Assembly: GCA_910585075.1 (NCBI GenBank)
Contig: CAJUED010000001.1
Coordinates: forward strand, 62,001-126,000
Source: an uncultured Lachnospiraceae bacterium
GTDB taxonomy: Bacteria > Bacillota > Clostridia > Lachnospirales > Lachnospiraceae
Reading direction: 5' to 3'
DNA: 64,000 nucleotides
Below are positions 27,384 to 37,166 of this stretch, in pieces. How positions within the stretch are numbered: position 1 is the first letter of the stretch; each line of letters opens with the position of its first letter. The notes under the pieces are model-generated. The model was not told where the DNA came from and made no database searches. It was given only the letters and a program-made list of their open reading frames with translations. A program made the translations under genes and the position numbers.

Positions 27384-28625
27384 CTATTGTAAAACGATGG
27401 GAAGCGCCGTTTCATTAATCTCAAAAAGGTAATCTATGATCTCATCGCGAAGTCTAACTCCCACAGCAACAATCACAACACTTTCCGTTAGTTCTTCTTT
27501 TAATTCATCACACTGGAAAACCTTATATCCTGCATACCTTTCGTCTTTATCTCCTTTTTTACTAACTATTACTCCTTCTAATTTTAATCCCGATTTCTCA
27601 ATATCCCCTATTATTGTGCCTGCAATTTTCCCTTTTCCATACATATAGATACGTTTGCATACAAAAAGCTTATCCACCTTTTTTTTGGGAAACCAACAAA
27701 ATTTCTCTACTTGCCAAACTTCTTCTACTATCTTTTTCCATAACGGATTTTCTATTTTCATAATAAAATGCCGCTTTACAGCATCACATTCTACATAACC
27801 ATAATTCGCCAATTCACCTTTCAATGCCTTAAGTTCATAAAGAGCTGCTCTCTGTATCAAGAAATCACTACTAGTCAGCCATTTCATAGTTTGCTCCATA
27901 CTAGTCAAAATACCTCTAACATGATCCTCAAATTTTTGAGAAGTGCAAATAGAACCGGGTCTAATTCTATAACAATACAGTTTATCCTTTATTACCAACA
28001 CGGTTTTCGCACACATATACGACTTAAATGAGAACAAAAAGTCCTCATGGAGAATTCCCTCATAATATCTTATTTGATTTTCATCTAAAAATTCTCTTCT
28101 ATATAAATGCTGCCATACTGTACATATATATTCGCCATTTTTTCGAAATTTCAAATAACTTTCAATACCTGATAATATTTGTGAATAATCACATTTTCTC
28201 TGACCACCATATAAGCGCATTCCCTCCTCACACTCTGTTTGATCCACTTCACTTTCAAACGTAAGAATATCTACTCCCTCTTTTTTTGCCTGTTTATACG
28301 CAGTTTGAATTGCCTCCTCACAAAAATAGTCGTCTGAATCCAAAAACATGATATATTCACCTGTCGCATTCTTAAGCCCAACATTTCTTGAATACGATAA
28401 TCCTTTGTTTTCTTCATTTTCGAAAATTCTTATACGTGAATCCTGTGCCGCAAATACTCTTAATAACTCCTTCGTATTGTCCGTTGATGCATCATCAATG
28501 CAGAGAATTTCAATTTCTTTCTCGCTCTGATTCATCACGCTGTGCATACAATCTTCGATATATTTTTCCACATTGTAGCATGGTACAATAACACTTACCT
28601 TTGCTTTTTTGTTTTTTTCTTCCAT
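27384..28625 (-). CDS. Family 2 glycosyltransferase with C-terminal Rossmann-like domain
   Basis: The start at 28625 (MEEKNKKAKVSVIVPCYN) is preceded by AGGAGA; a longer frame upstream runs into the neighbouring gene. The protein is 413 residues. GT2 motifs: VSVIVPCYNVEKYIEDCM, CIDDASTDNTKELL, MFLDSDDYFCEEA and LYRREFLDENQI. A C-terminal unit, KRIYMYGKGKIAGTII with VIVSKKGDKDERYAGYKVF, resembles the Rossmann-like modules of its neighbours. It is a probable capsule or teichoic-glycan glycosyltransferase. Confidence 0.83.
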   Translation of the reverse strand: MEEKNKKAKVSVIVPCYNVEKYIEDCMHSVMNQSEKEIEILCIDDASTDNTKELLRVFAAQDSRIRIFENEENKGLSYSRNVGLKNATGEYIMFLDSDDYFCEEAIQTAYKQAKKEGVDILTFESEVDQTECEEGMRLYGGQRKCDYSQILSGIESYLKFRKNGEYICTVWQHLYRREFLDENQIRYYEGILHEDFLFSFKSYMCAKTVLVIKDKLYCYRIRPGSICTSQKFEDHVRGILTSMEQTMKWLTSSDFLIQRAALYELKALKGELANYGYVECDAVKRHFIMKIENPLWKKIVEEVWQVEKFCWFPKKKVDKLFVCKRIYMYGKGKIAGTIIGDIEKSGLKLEGVIVSKKGDKDERYAGYKVFQCDELKEELTESVVIVAVGVRLRDEIIDYLFEINETALPIVLQ

Positions 28626-28650
28626 TATTGTTCTCCTTTGCAATCCGACA

Positions 28651-29997
28651 TTATACGGTTGCAACCAGCTCCTCTATGCTTACAATTTGTGCATCGCTTT
28701 TTTGTTTTAATAAATATTTAATCTCGTCAAACAACTGCGTTGTCGTAACAACAATAATCTGAACATCAGGCAACCCCTGCCCCGGCCCATACACTTTTTT
28801 GCCGTCATATTTCCGAACATTTTTATCTATAAAATAAATATTTTTTATTTCGGTACATCTCTTTAGGGATTCATTCAGTCTCTTTCCCAAATGACCCACA
28901 CCATAAATTGCTATATCTGTATATTTATTTATTCTAAAATATTCCTCTATTCTTCGTCCCGCAATTTCATTTTCGAGCCACTTACTTAATATGAAGAAAT
29001 ATCCCCGAAACTTAACCAGTTTTTCTTCCTGAATCTTATGCTGCGGCAATAGCACATCGTATTGATTATAGAGGGAGGGTCTGCTTATCTCTTTTGAAAG
29101 AATCCAGTCAATCACATTCCACTTTGTCTTTTCCCAGTTTTGGTAACCTTGTCGCACATATTCCAAAGCATTTTCCTGAATCCTTCGCACACCGGCTATT
29201 TCCAATGGTTTCAAATCATTTAACGAATACAAAAAACCAGTTTCTCCGTGTACTATATACTCATTAAGTGTCGGACGATTTGTTGCAATCACACACCGCC
29301 CCCTCGCCATTGCCTCTAAGAAACCCATTCCGATGCCTTCATATTCTCTCGATGAAATGTAAAACGCAGACTCATTTATATATTTATACACATCATCTGC
29401 ATTTTCAAACCATTCCGAATATGTAATATTAAATCGCTTCGGATTCTGCGGTTCAATAAATTGGTTCTTTGGGTCTAGCGCTTTGTGCAAATGCACATGC
29501 CCAATATCCGTGTTTGACAGCAATATATCTACAGTATTAATATTAATATTTTCTTTGCGCTGCCAGAAAAAAGCAGATTTCTCATTCCCCCATTCTATCG
29601 CTTCAACCGGCTTTGGGAAATATTGTATATAGTATACCATCATTCCCATTTTTTCTAATCTGTCATGCAAAGTCTTCGAAAAACATATTATTTTAAAATC
29701 AAAATAATCATACCAATTTATATCCCAAGCCTCACCAACGGCATCATACATTGGCGTATATACGCCATTCTCAAAATCTACCAATTCTCTGAGTTCGGAC
29801 ATACGAGGCATTATCTGCCACAAAAAAATATAATCAAAATGTTTATCTTTTATTTCCTCTATCCCCTTATATTTTCCCGTGTAAGGGTCGCAGACGACAT
29901 ACGTGATATCAAAATATGCGCGCAATAAATTTAAAAAAAACACATTCGACTTTGTCCGCAAATGAAATTCATGGCCAATATATAGCATCGTTTTCAT
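28651..29997 (-). CDS. GT1/CgeB-like glycosyltransferase with C-terminal Rossmann-like domain
   Basis: The start at 29997 (MKTMLYIGHEFHLRT) has GGGAG eight bases upstream. The protein is 448 residues. The GT-B-like part has SSREYEGIGMGFLEAMARGR near residue 215, a donor-site pattern of CgeB/GT4-type enzymes. The last 120 residues contain DIAIYGVGHLGKRLNESL and YFIDKNVRKYDGKKVYG, the Rossmann-like module. It lies tightly between the GT2 gene downstream and a decayed 0.8-kb gap upstream. Confidence 0.72.
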   Translation of the reverse strand: MKTMLYIGHEFHLRTKSNVFFLNLLRAYFDITYVVCDPYTGKYKGIEEIKDKHFDYIFLWQIMPRMSELRELVDFENGVYTPMYDAVGEAWDINWYDYFDFKIICFSKTLHDRLEKMGMMVYYIQYFPKPVEAIEWGNEKSAFFWQRKENININTVDILLSNTDIGHVHLHKALDPKNQFIEPQNPKRFNITYSEWFENADDVYKYINESAFYISSREYEGIGMGFLEAMARGRCVIATNRPTLNEYIVHGETGFLYSLNDLKPLEIAGVRRIQENALEYVRQGYQNWEKTKWNVIDWILSKEISRPSLYNQYDVLLPQHKIQEEKLVKFRGYFFILSKWLENEIAGRRIEEYFRINKYTDIAIYGVGHLGKRLNESLKRCTEIKNIYFIDKNVRKYDGKKVYGPGQGLPDVQIIVVTTTQLFDEIKYLLKQKSDAQIVSIEELVATV

Positions 29998-30015
29998 ATT
30001 TTCTCTCCCACACAT

Positions 30016-30859
30016 AATTTAATCTAGTATAGCATTGTTTAAATATCAATGATTAAACTGTTAATAGTATCCCCGTTCTTCCTTTCGTGTCCAAAACTAC
30101 ACCAGAAACATAGACCCGCGCCGCAAAGCGAACCAAACCCGATAGCAGAGAACGGCTTTTAGAGGAAATCAATAATACATTTTATAACATTAGTTAAAAT
30201 CGGGATTATATCAACTCTTTTTCTTCACATAATGTTCTGCCTTTCCTCCATAATAAAAACATTATGCAACAATCAATAGAAATAAAACGTAAAGATTTAT
30301 TCACCTATGTTATATCAACATAACAAACTCTACTAAATGGGCAAATTTAAAAAAATGCACAGTGAACATCTTCTACTAAAGCCAAAACTTCCTCAAACAA
30401 CATATGCTTTGCCCCACACTGATAGATTAAACGGAGCCTTTCTTTCCGAATATGACTATACATATAAGCATGACCGTACTCAAAAGACATATTCTCACCA
30501 TCACTAGCACATCTAATCAAGTGTGCCAACGACATCAGCAGTCAGTACCTTCGAATCCCTTTGAATAAGCACTTCGCAGTACAGTAGCCGAGACTGTATT
30601 TTTCAAAATCGATGTTTTACCCATGATATCCAAGGAAACAAACAGATATCAGTGTGTCCATGATATGTTTCATGGCTATTTGTTAGAAGATGCGGAACGA
30701 ATTTATTGTTTTAAACAGATTTGAATGGTATTATTTTTTCTATAAAACATCATCCTTTGCAGGTTATTGTTTTCTTGGCCAGAACAGTACATACCTAGAG
30801 AGAATTGATGTCTTTAGTCTTAAGCCGTTTAAGGTAACTTTGATAAATTTCAAATTTGT
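30016..30859. other. Decayed, gene-poor stretch
   Basis: No convincing intact gene is visible in these 844 bases. On the minus strand an ATG overlaps the stop of the gene ending at 30860 (ATGA) and opens MNKFEIYQSYLKRLKTKD before a stop after 22 codons. Further in-frame stops follow. This looks like the coupled start of a former next gene. A 62-codon minus frame at 30347-30535 has no recognisable domain. The region probably records a deletion or an old insertion. Confidence 0.5.
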
Positions 30860-31898
30860 TCATTTATAGGTATTATCCGGAAAACTTTTAGGCAGACATT
30901 CTTCTAAAACTGCATCCAAAGGGAAGACCTTTGCATTTATAACCCTTTCTTCTATGCTACATCGAATTCTTTCGTAATCATACATAGCACTTACCACAAA
31001 TATTGCATCCTCACATGGTTCAATTTCATCTAACGATATAATAGGAATATCCTCATATACCTTCTCTTGTGGGTATGTTTCTACAAAATACTTTATCTGG
31101 CACTTATTCTTTATATTCTTATAAAATGTTTTACCAACATTGCCTATTCCATAAATGATTATATCTTTGGGAAGTGTAATGGTTCTAAAATCTGATTGAC
31201 ATATTCTTAGTAAAGTTCTATATCTGCAATTGCTTTTCTCTTGCTCAGTTCTTGCTTTCACAAGCCTCTTTTCTAAATCAAAAATTCGATTTCTACAAAT
31301 TCTAAACTCCTCTAAATTTTTTCTGCAGTATTGTAATAGCTCATTCTGATTATCAAATAATGTAGACAAATTTACCCCCCCCCCATCTGTCTATATTTAA
31401 TACAAAATAGCGAAATGGAACCTTACATACAGCTTTAAATGAATTTAAAAATAAAAGAACTAATTCATTTGAATTATTCATTCGTTTTATAATTTGTTCT
31501 ATATAAAAAGCGTTATTCAAAATATAATCTATTTCTTCTACATTCCGCACTGCCCTAATGCAAACGCTTCCCTCTTTCATCGCCATTCTAAAATTATGTA
31601 TTCTACGGATATACTTTTGGTATATTGTATTATAATCCTTCTCCAAACTTGTCTCTATCTCATGCATAAAATGAAATTTATATTTTGTATCTTCAAATTC
31701 TTTGGGATTTCCTGGGATTTTGAATAAGTTTTCAAATTTGAGAAAATCCTTAAAATCGGAATCTATACATTGCACTACTCCACTTAGTGAAGAATAGTAC
31801 CAATCAAATGGTCCTGAAAAACTACGAAATCCATATTTGGACAGCGATGCCGCTGTTCCACAAAACCACCCTAATGATATGATATTTCTATACATCAT
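30860..31898 (-). CDS. DUF1796 protein fused to a Rossmann-like domain, split by a G10 tract
   Basis: From ATG 31898 the frame encodes a DUF1796-like domain (NIISLGWFCGTAASL with Cys13, FSGPFDWYYSS). At about residue 172 it reaches a run of ten G (complement of 31375-31384) and stops after GKFVYII. With nine G the same ribosome would read WGGVNLSTLFDNQNELLQ and continue 160 more residues, including DIIIYGIGNVGKTFYKN and VYEDIPIISLDEI, a Rossmann-like module. The second part has only a TTG as possible start and no ribosome site. A single protein of about 345 residues, currently out of frame, is the best reading. Slippage could restore it. A sequencing error in the homopolymer is the main alternative. 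Confidence 0.75.
31375..31384 (-). repeat. G10 homopolymer tract (coding strand), out of frame
   Basis: Ten C on the plus strand lie exactly at the junction of the two parts of the DUF1796-Rossmann gene. Removing one base makes the parts continuous. This is the longest homopolymer of G/C in the window. Confidence 0.9.
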
Positions 31899-33019
31899 TC
31901 CCTCCCTTCATTTCGCATATACTTTCCGATATCCGACAGCGTTAAAACAAATAAATTACTATTTATCTTCCTGATTTGTTCCGTGATTTCATCAGCATAT
32001 CTACTGACTGCAACCAAAATTCCGCCCGCATAATCTTTCAAAAATTCTGGAGAATTCGTTGCCATTCCATAAACGACGTGATGCTGCTTTGATTTATCAT
32101 TATCAATAAAACACTCTATTTTCACATTTATGTTTTGCATAATGCTTCTCATACAGTGTCCCCATTTTCCTGTTCCCCAAATAACAATACTTTCAACTGA
32201 CTGTCTGTCCAAAATAATTCCTATTCCTTTTTCCAACGCCTGCCTGTCATCATTCCAAAAATATCTGAAATAACTCTCGTAATATTTATTATAAATTTTT
32301 TTTAAATAATATTTTTTTTGATTACACTGTGTAATATAATGTAGAGCGATTTCTTTTGCCTCTTCCATACCCACCTTTGGATTTTGATGACTTGTTCCTC
32401 CAGTTCTAAAATAAGTTATAATCTCATCTACGTGCCCGAATTTCAAACAATTGCAGTAAAGCCTTAACATTAACTCGTAATCTGCCGCAATTTGATATTT
32501 TGTATTAAATCCTCCATATTTTTTGTATACTTCTGCCTTCACGAAAGTAGCCGGATGTGGAATCGCCATCCTATACCATAGTTCCTCAATATTATCACAT
32601 CTATATATACCAATTTCTTTATCCTGTTCTATCCACTGTGCACTCCCATATATAACATCTGCATTCGTTTTCTGATAGTATTCCACAACTTTACTTACTG
32701 CTTTTTCTGTATAAATGTCATCACTGTTTAATATTCCGATAATCTCACCTTTTGCATAGCTAATACCTTTATTCATAGCATAATACAAGCCCTCGTCTTT
32801 TTCGCTAATCACAATATCAATATAGGATTGATATTTGTTTATAATCTGACGTGTTAAATCTATCGATGCTCCATCTATTATGATATATTCAATATTTTTG
32901 TATGTTTGGTCTAACACACTTTTAATCGTTTGCTCTATTGTCCGTTCCGCATTATAGGATACGGTAATAATACTTACTTTAACATTTTCATCTATATAAG
33001 GATTCTCCATTTTAGTCAT
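31895..33019 (-). CDS. Family 2 glycosyltransferase with C-terminal Rossmann-like domain
   Basis: The protein is 374 residues. GT2 motifs: VSIITVSYNAERTIEQTI, YIIIDGASIDLT, LNSDDIYTEKA and YQIAADYELMLRLY. The C-terminal unit reads SIVIWGTGKWGHCMRSI and ECFIDNDKSKQHH. It is a close relative of the 26255-27364 protein, with the same domain order. Its stop overlaps the start of the DUF1796 gene by four bases (ATGA). It probably adds one sugar of the repeat unit. Confidence 0.84.
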   Translation of the reverse strand: MTKMENPYIDENVKVSIITVSYNAERTIEQTIKSVLDQTYKNIEYIIIDGASIDLTRQIINKYQSYIDIVISEKDEGLYYAMNKGISYAKGEIIGILNSDDIYTEKAVSKVVEYYQKTNADVIYGSAQWIEQDKEIGIYRCDNIEELWYRMAIPHPATFVKAEVYKKYGGFNTKYQIAADYELMLRLYCNCLKFGHVDEIITYFRTGGTSHQNPKVGMEEAKEIALHYITQCNQKKYYLKKIYNKYYESYFRYFWNDDRQALEKGIGIILDRQSVESIVIWGTGKWGHCMRSIMQNINVKIECFIDNDKSKQHHVVYGMATNSPEFLKDYAGGILVAVSRYADEITEQIRKINSNLFVLTLSDIGKYMRNEGRE

Positions 33020-33027
33020 ATTGTTTT

Positions 33028-34173
33028 CTACTTTCGTAATATCTTTTTATAATATTCTAAATAATCACTTACAACTCTTTCCATTGAAAAATAGTTAGAA
33101 TAGTTTTTGATATACTCAGTATCCCACTTTGTATAATACCACTGTTCTATCCCCTTACTTAGTGCTATATTGCTACGCTCCTTTACCAAAATACTTACTT
33201 TGGAATCACCCAAATCCTCTGCACATTCTGAATCTTCAAACATAATCTGTGGAATACCATATCGCAATGCTTCTAAGCATGCAATACTTAACCCCTCTGC
33301 CAGACTTGGCATTATATATCCATCTGCAATGCTATAGTATCTGTACATTTCAGTCGAGGGTATTGCGCCTACATAATGCAGCATTTGTTCATATCCACTA
33401 GCGTTAATTGCAGCCTCTAATTGTCCATCCATTGTATCTTTTCCGCAAAAAAATACCATAACTTTACTTTTTAAAATATCCGGTAATAATTTATATGCCT
33501 CCACTACTTGAATTTGATTCTTTCTTTCATTTATAGTTCCTGCAAGAATTAAAACTTTCTTATTTTCTACTCCGAATTTCTTTCTTATTAGACCATCTGT
33601 ATTTACAGGCATGTAATCAGTTCCATTTGCTATCACATAAACATTTTTTTTATCTATACAAGGAAAATCCTTAAGTACTTTTTTTTTCATGCCATTTCCC
33701 ACCACCATTATATTTATTTCTGGCAATGATAAAATATTTGATAAATATCTTTTTGTTGTTTCCATTTTTAAAATATTAATTTTTTTTGCTATATAAAGAT
33801 GTATTGTTACAACATATTTTATTTTTTTTACTATACATATTTTTACACAATTAAATATAAAATCACCAGTTCCATGAAAATTCACTATATCCGGTTTTAT
33901 AAGTTCCAAATTTTTGCTAAATCCGGCAATTAATAATTTTAATCTTTTATCATTATCTTTTTCCTGTAGAGATTCTAAATTATTGTCCAAATATTGAATA
34001 TTTCCACTTTTAACCGCTTTCATTGATTCACTGCCAATCATAACATAAGAATTACATTTTTGTCCTATATATTCACAAATATTGTGAATCACAATTCCAG
34101 CTCCAGTTAAATCTAATGCCAATTTAGGAATATTATTATCCTGAATTTTCCATACAACCGATAATACTTTCAT
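33028..34173 (-). CDS. Family 4 glycosyltransferase
   Basis: The protein is 381 residues. The GT-B fold is indicated by GAGIVIHNICEYIGQK, VNFHGTGDFIFN, VLILAGTINERKNQIQVVEA and the donor-site segment MPSLAEGLSIACLEALRYG, ending in the E-x7-E-like region. It lies eight bases from the GT2 gene. No Rossmann-like add-on is present. Confidence 0.85.
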   Translation of the reverse strand: MKVLSVVWKIQDNNIPKLALDLTGAGIVIHNICEYIGQKCNSYVMIGSESMKAVKSGNIQYLDNNLESLQEKDNDKRLKLLIAGFSKNLELIKPDIVNFHGTGDFIFNCVKICIVKKIKYVVTIHLYIAKKINILKMETTKRYLSNILSLPEINIMVVGNGMKKKVLKDFPCIDKKNVYVIANGTDYMPVNTDGLIRKKFGVENKKVLILAGTINERKNQIQVVEAYKLLPDILKSKVMVFFCGKDTMDGQLEAAINASGYEQMLHYVGAIPSTEMYRYYSIADGYIMPSLAEGLSIACLEALRYGIPQIMFEDSECAEDLGDSKVSILVKERSNIALSKGIEQWYYTKWDTEYIKNYSNYFSMERVVSDYLEYYKKILRK

Positions 34174-34586
34174 CTTTCACCAATCCTATTTTTATTTTTT
34201 AGATAATTTATTACCGTATTTTCATCGAGTTCCAAGTAATTGCCGCCTTCCCACTCATTCCATTACATTTATAAAAACAAACTCATCTCCAACTCTTTTA
34301 CTTTTCCGACATACATTTTGAAAGCTTTTCTGGCACGTAACTCTACAAAACCGTTTTCTCTCGTTAAACTTCTCTATAATATATACTATTTCTGAAATGC
34401 ATACAGTGTCTTACACTTCATGAGATACGGAAAGAGGTTTTTCATCTCATTATTGTTCAGCTTGTTTTACCATTGTTCATTCTGTAAATCCTTCCCCCAT
34501 CATCCGTCATTCTTTTTAGCCTTGTAATATTGAAAGCGACATATTGCTATGATCTTATCCGTCACGGTTTCCTCTCCATCATATTA
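34174..34586. other. Non-coding or decayed 413-bp gap
   Basis: Minus-strand reading shows only short frames with repeated stops (for example VTDKIIAICRFQYYKAKKND before a stop). No recognisable domain, strong hairpin or clear promoter is seen. It is probably a gene remnant, and may hold the promoter of the GT4 gene. Confidence 0.4.
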
Positions 34587-36020
34587 TTAAACTACATATT
34601 GATAAAGCATATATTTTCTTGTTATTTTCCCATCATCACATATCATACCTTCCCGCACTTTTTTTAATCCCATTTCCTCAAACTCATAACAATACCGCTC
34701 AAATTCTTCACTATCCTTTTTGATATCTTGAGACTCAAAGATTAAGTACCCTTCCTTTTCCAGCATATATATAATTTTTTCACAGTAGTCCTTTACCGAT
34801 AACCCAATCCAATAATGAACTGCAAACGAAAAAATAACATCATATTTTCTATTCGTTGCATATGTTTTAAAATCTCCCACTTCAAAATGTACGTTATCAC
34901 GTCCAAGGTATTCTTTAACCTTTTCAGCAACTTTTATCAATATCCCGTTATATTCTATACCACATACACTTTTTGCAACCAAACTCAAACTTAAATCTAA
35001 AAAACCACAATTGCATCCTATATCCAATACTCTCTTTTCTCTTACAATATCATTCAGACCATATTCCTCTATCCTTTTCCCTGTTGGTCGTTGTCCTTTT
35101 ATTCCCAACTCTTCTAAACTCTGATAAAATTCCCCCCTTCCAAAGTCTTGGTTATTGCCAAACAAACAATAAATTTCTTCTTTTAACGTTTCTAAAGCAC
35201 TTTTATTGTCAGATTCCATTTTTTTTCTAACTATTTGGTATTCGTTTAAAATTATCTTACGTTCTTCAATATCAAACTTCTCTTTTAACCACTCTATATC
35301 AAAACTGTTTTCTACATCCTTATCCTTTTTGTATACTTTTACATATGATATTCCATGGTAAATTGCCAAAGCGATTCTATAACTACTGCCAATCAATTTT
35401 CCCTCTTTATCTGTCAATATTTCAAAATCCGTATCATACCCATCCGCTTCAATTGACTCTACTAATTGTATGAATTGTTTTTCTGAAAAATCTGTAACAG
35501 CAACACCTGTCCTTGCATTGCGCATTTTTCTATATAATGACAGTCCAAATTTATTATTTCCATAATATCCTTCAATTGTCAATAGATTTACAATAATATC
35601 ATATCTGCAAAATTTTTTATCATCACATTGTTTTTGCAACAGTTCTTTTAATTCAATAACATCCGCTCTGTCTTCAATTTCATTATCTAAAAAAATATAT
35701 TTATGTACATTAACAACATTATTAAATTGCAATGACCTTAAAATACTCTCTATTTCTTTCCAATAGTATTCCGAAACAGCAACCAAAATTAGTACTTCCT
35801 TATTTTTTAAAGTATTAACCAAAAGTACTGGTTTTCCCTCAATTAACTTTGGATTCTTCTGTGAATCCGACACCAAAAAACCACAAACCTTTTCTTCTTT
35901 CTCATCCCGCAACAATTGCCTTAATGCACGTTTGGCATATTTCCCAGCGCCATAAATATATATAGATTGATTATCTTCTAAAATATTATTCCATTCTTCT
36001 TTTCGCTTTAAATCATTCAT
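34587..36020 (-). CDS. Rossmann-like / ParB-like / SAM-dependent methyltransferase fusion
   Basis: The protein is 477 residues. An N-terminal Rossmann-like unit (SIYIYGAGKYAKRALRQL, about 20-110) leads into a central region with KEGKLIGSSYRIALAIYHGI-like sequence, read as DKEGKLIGSSYRIALAIYHG, resembling ParB-type GSHR domains. A class I methyltransferase follows from about 310: RVLDIGCNCGFLDLSLSL, then VGDFKTYA and YDVIFSFAVHYWIG. A glycan-directed methyltransferase is likely; the substrate is unknown. The next gene (36308-37126) has the first two parts but no methyltransferase. Confidence 0.78.
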   Translation of the reverse strand: MNDLKRKEEWNNILEDNQSIYIYGAGKYAKRALRQLLRDEKEEKVCGFLVSDSQKNPKLIEGKPVLLVNTLKNKEVLILVAVSEYYWKEIESILRSLQFNNVVNVHKYIFLDNEIEDRADVIELKELLQKQCDDKKFCRYDIIVNLLTIEGYYGNNKFGLSLYRKMRNARTGVAVTDFSEKQFIQLVESIEADGYDTDFEILTDKEGKLIGSSYRIALAIYHGISYVKVYKKDKDVENSFDIEWLKEKFDIEERKIILNEYQIVRKKMESDNKSALETLKEEIYCLFGNNQDFGRGEFYQSLEELGIKGQRPTGKRIEEYGLNDIVREKRVLDIGCNCGFLDLSLSLVAKSVCGIEYNGILIKVAEKVKEYLGRDNVHFEVGDFKTYATNRKYDVIFSFAVHYWIGLSVKDYCEKIIYMLEKEGYLIFESQDIKKDSEEFERYCYEFEEMGLKKVREGMICDDGKITRKYMLYQYVV

Positions 36021-36049
36021 TATATTTTTCTACTCTTTCTATTTTATTT

Positions 36050-36175
36050 TTACATGAAATCTTCCACGACATCTCTTATCGCTTGTATACTTCCTTTATT
36101 CCTTAATCCCACAAAATCAGTCTTTTTTACAGTATGATTATCATAGAAGAAATAGAGTGCTCTGAGTTCGTCTCT
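36050..36175 (-). pseudogene. C-terminal fragment of an unknown gene
   Basis: An open minus frame of about 40 codons (ELRALYFFYDNHTVKKTD, then GLRNKGSIQAIRDVVEDFM) ends at TAA 36050-36052. Just upstream of it lies another in-frame stop and there is no start codon with a ribosome site. The sequence looks like protein and not noise. It probably is the tail of a deleted gene between the two paralogues. Confidence 0.4.
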
Positions 36176-36307
36176 CCTTTAAAATAATTGGTATTAGTCA
36201 AGAGATAGGCGGTAATATATTTTTATCCCTATCAACACCTTAAAATATACGGATTGCAAATGTAAGAAATGGTTAACCAACCTATTTCTTAGCTCACACT
36301 AATGCCT

Positions 36308-37126
36308 TTAATGATAAACCCAGTTCATGGAAATTTTCTTATAGCACTGCTCCAATATAGCACATTGGCTTTCATCAAAATATTTCTGAAAAAAGTCTAA
36401 TCCATAATGTATATCTTCAAATCGATTTAATATACGTATCCTAACTTTTGATATATTATAATAAATTGCGAGAGCTAACCTATGTGAACCATCCACTAGT
36501 TTCAAATTTCTGTCAACTATGATTTCAGATTGTTCATCATATCCATGTTCTTCAAAAGAATGAATTAATTCCTTGAATCTTCTTATAGCAATATCTGCAT
36601 AACCTTCATATATTCTAGCATTTGCCATCTTAGCATATAGTTCAAAACCATAATCATTCTTCCCATAATATGCCTCGATTGCTAACAATCTGACAAGCGT
36701 ATCATAACGATTAAAGTCCAAACCATTATATTGTTGTATCAGCAACTCTCTTAAATCTATCATAATAGATTCTGGCATATCCTGTGGAACTTCCTTTTCA
36801 TCCAAAAATGAATATTTATACACACATATAACATGTTTATATTCCAAATGTTGGAGAAGTTCCATAATCTCGTTCTGATACATATCTGACACTGAGACAA
36901 AAATTGTACTGTCTTGCTTATTCAATTTATTAATCTCTATTACTGGTTTATTTTCTATATTGGTAATCCCTCCCTTAAGTTCAGAAACAACAAATCCCTG
37001 TAATTTGGCAAGCTGATTTTCTTTCTCAATTAAGTTATAAATCCGCTTTCCAATTTTACCTGCACCGTAAATGTAAATAGAATAACTTGCTTCTAATATT
37101 TTCTTCCATTCTTCTCGCAGTTCCAT
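36308..37126 (-). CDS. Rossmann-like / ParB-like protein, truncated paralogue of the methyltransferase fusion
   Basis: The protein is 272 residues. SIYIYGAGKIGKRIYNLI begins an N-terminal Rossmann-like unit. The middle part has ANARIYEGYADIAIRRFKEL and DRNLKLVDGSHRLALAIYYN, a ParB-like GSHR motif. It aligns over its whole length with the first 290 residues of the 34587-36020 protein, but the C-terminal methyltransferase is absent. The fragment at 36050-36175 lies between them. It may be a remnant of a duplicated gene, or a functional stand-alone module. Confidence 0.65.
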   Translation of the reverse strand: MELREEWKKILEASYSIYIYGAGKIGKRIYNLIEKENQLAKLQGFVVSELKGGITNIENKPVIEINKLNKQDSTIFVSVSDMYQNEIMELLQHLEYKHVICVYKYSFLDEKEVPQDMPESIMIDLRELLIQQYNGLDFNRYDTLVRLLAIEAYYGKNDYGFELYAKMANARIYEGYADIAIRRFKELIHSFEEHGYDEQSEIIVDRNLKLVDGSHRLALAIYYNISKVRIRILNRFEDIHYGLDFFQKYFDESQCAILEQCYKKISMNWVYH

Positions 37127-37166
37127 TGCTACACTCCTTACCTATTGTTAATAAATAGTCTGGAAA

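Noticed and set aside
30347..30535. Minus-strand frame of 62 codons in the decayed gap
   Set aside because: No ribosome site, no domain and surrounded by degraded sequence; kept only as a note.
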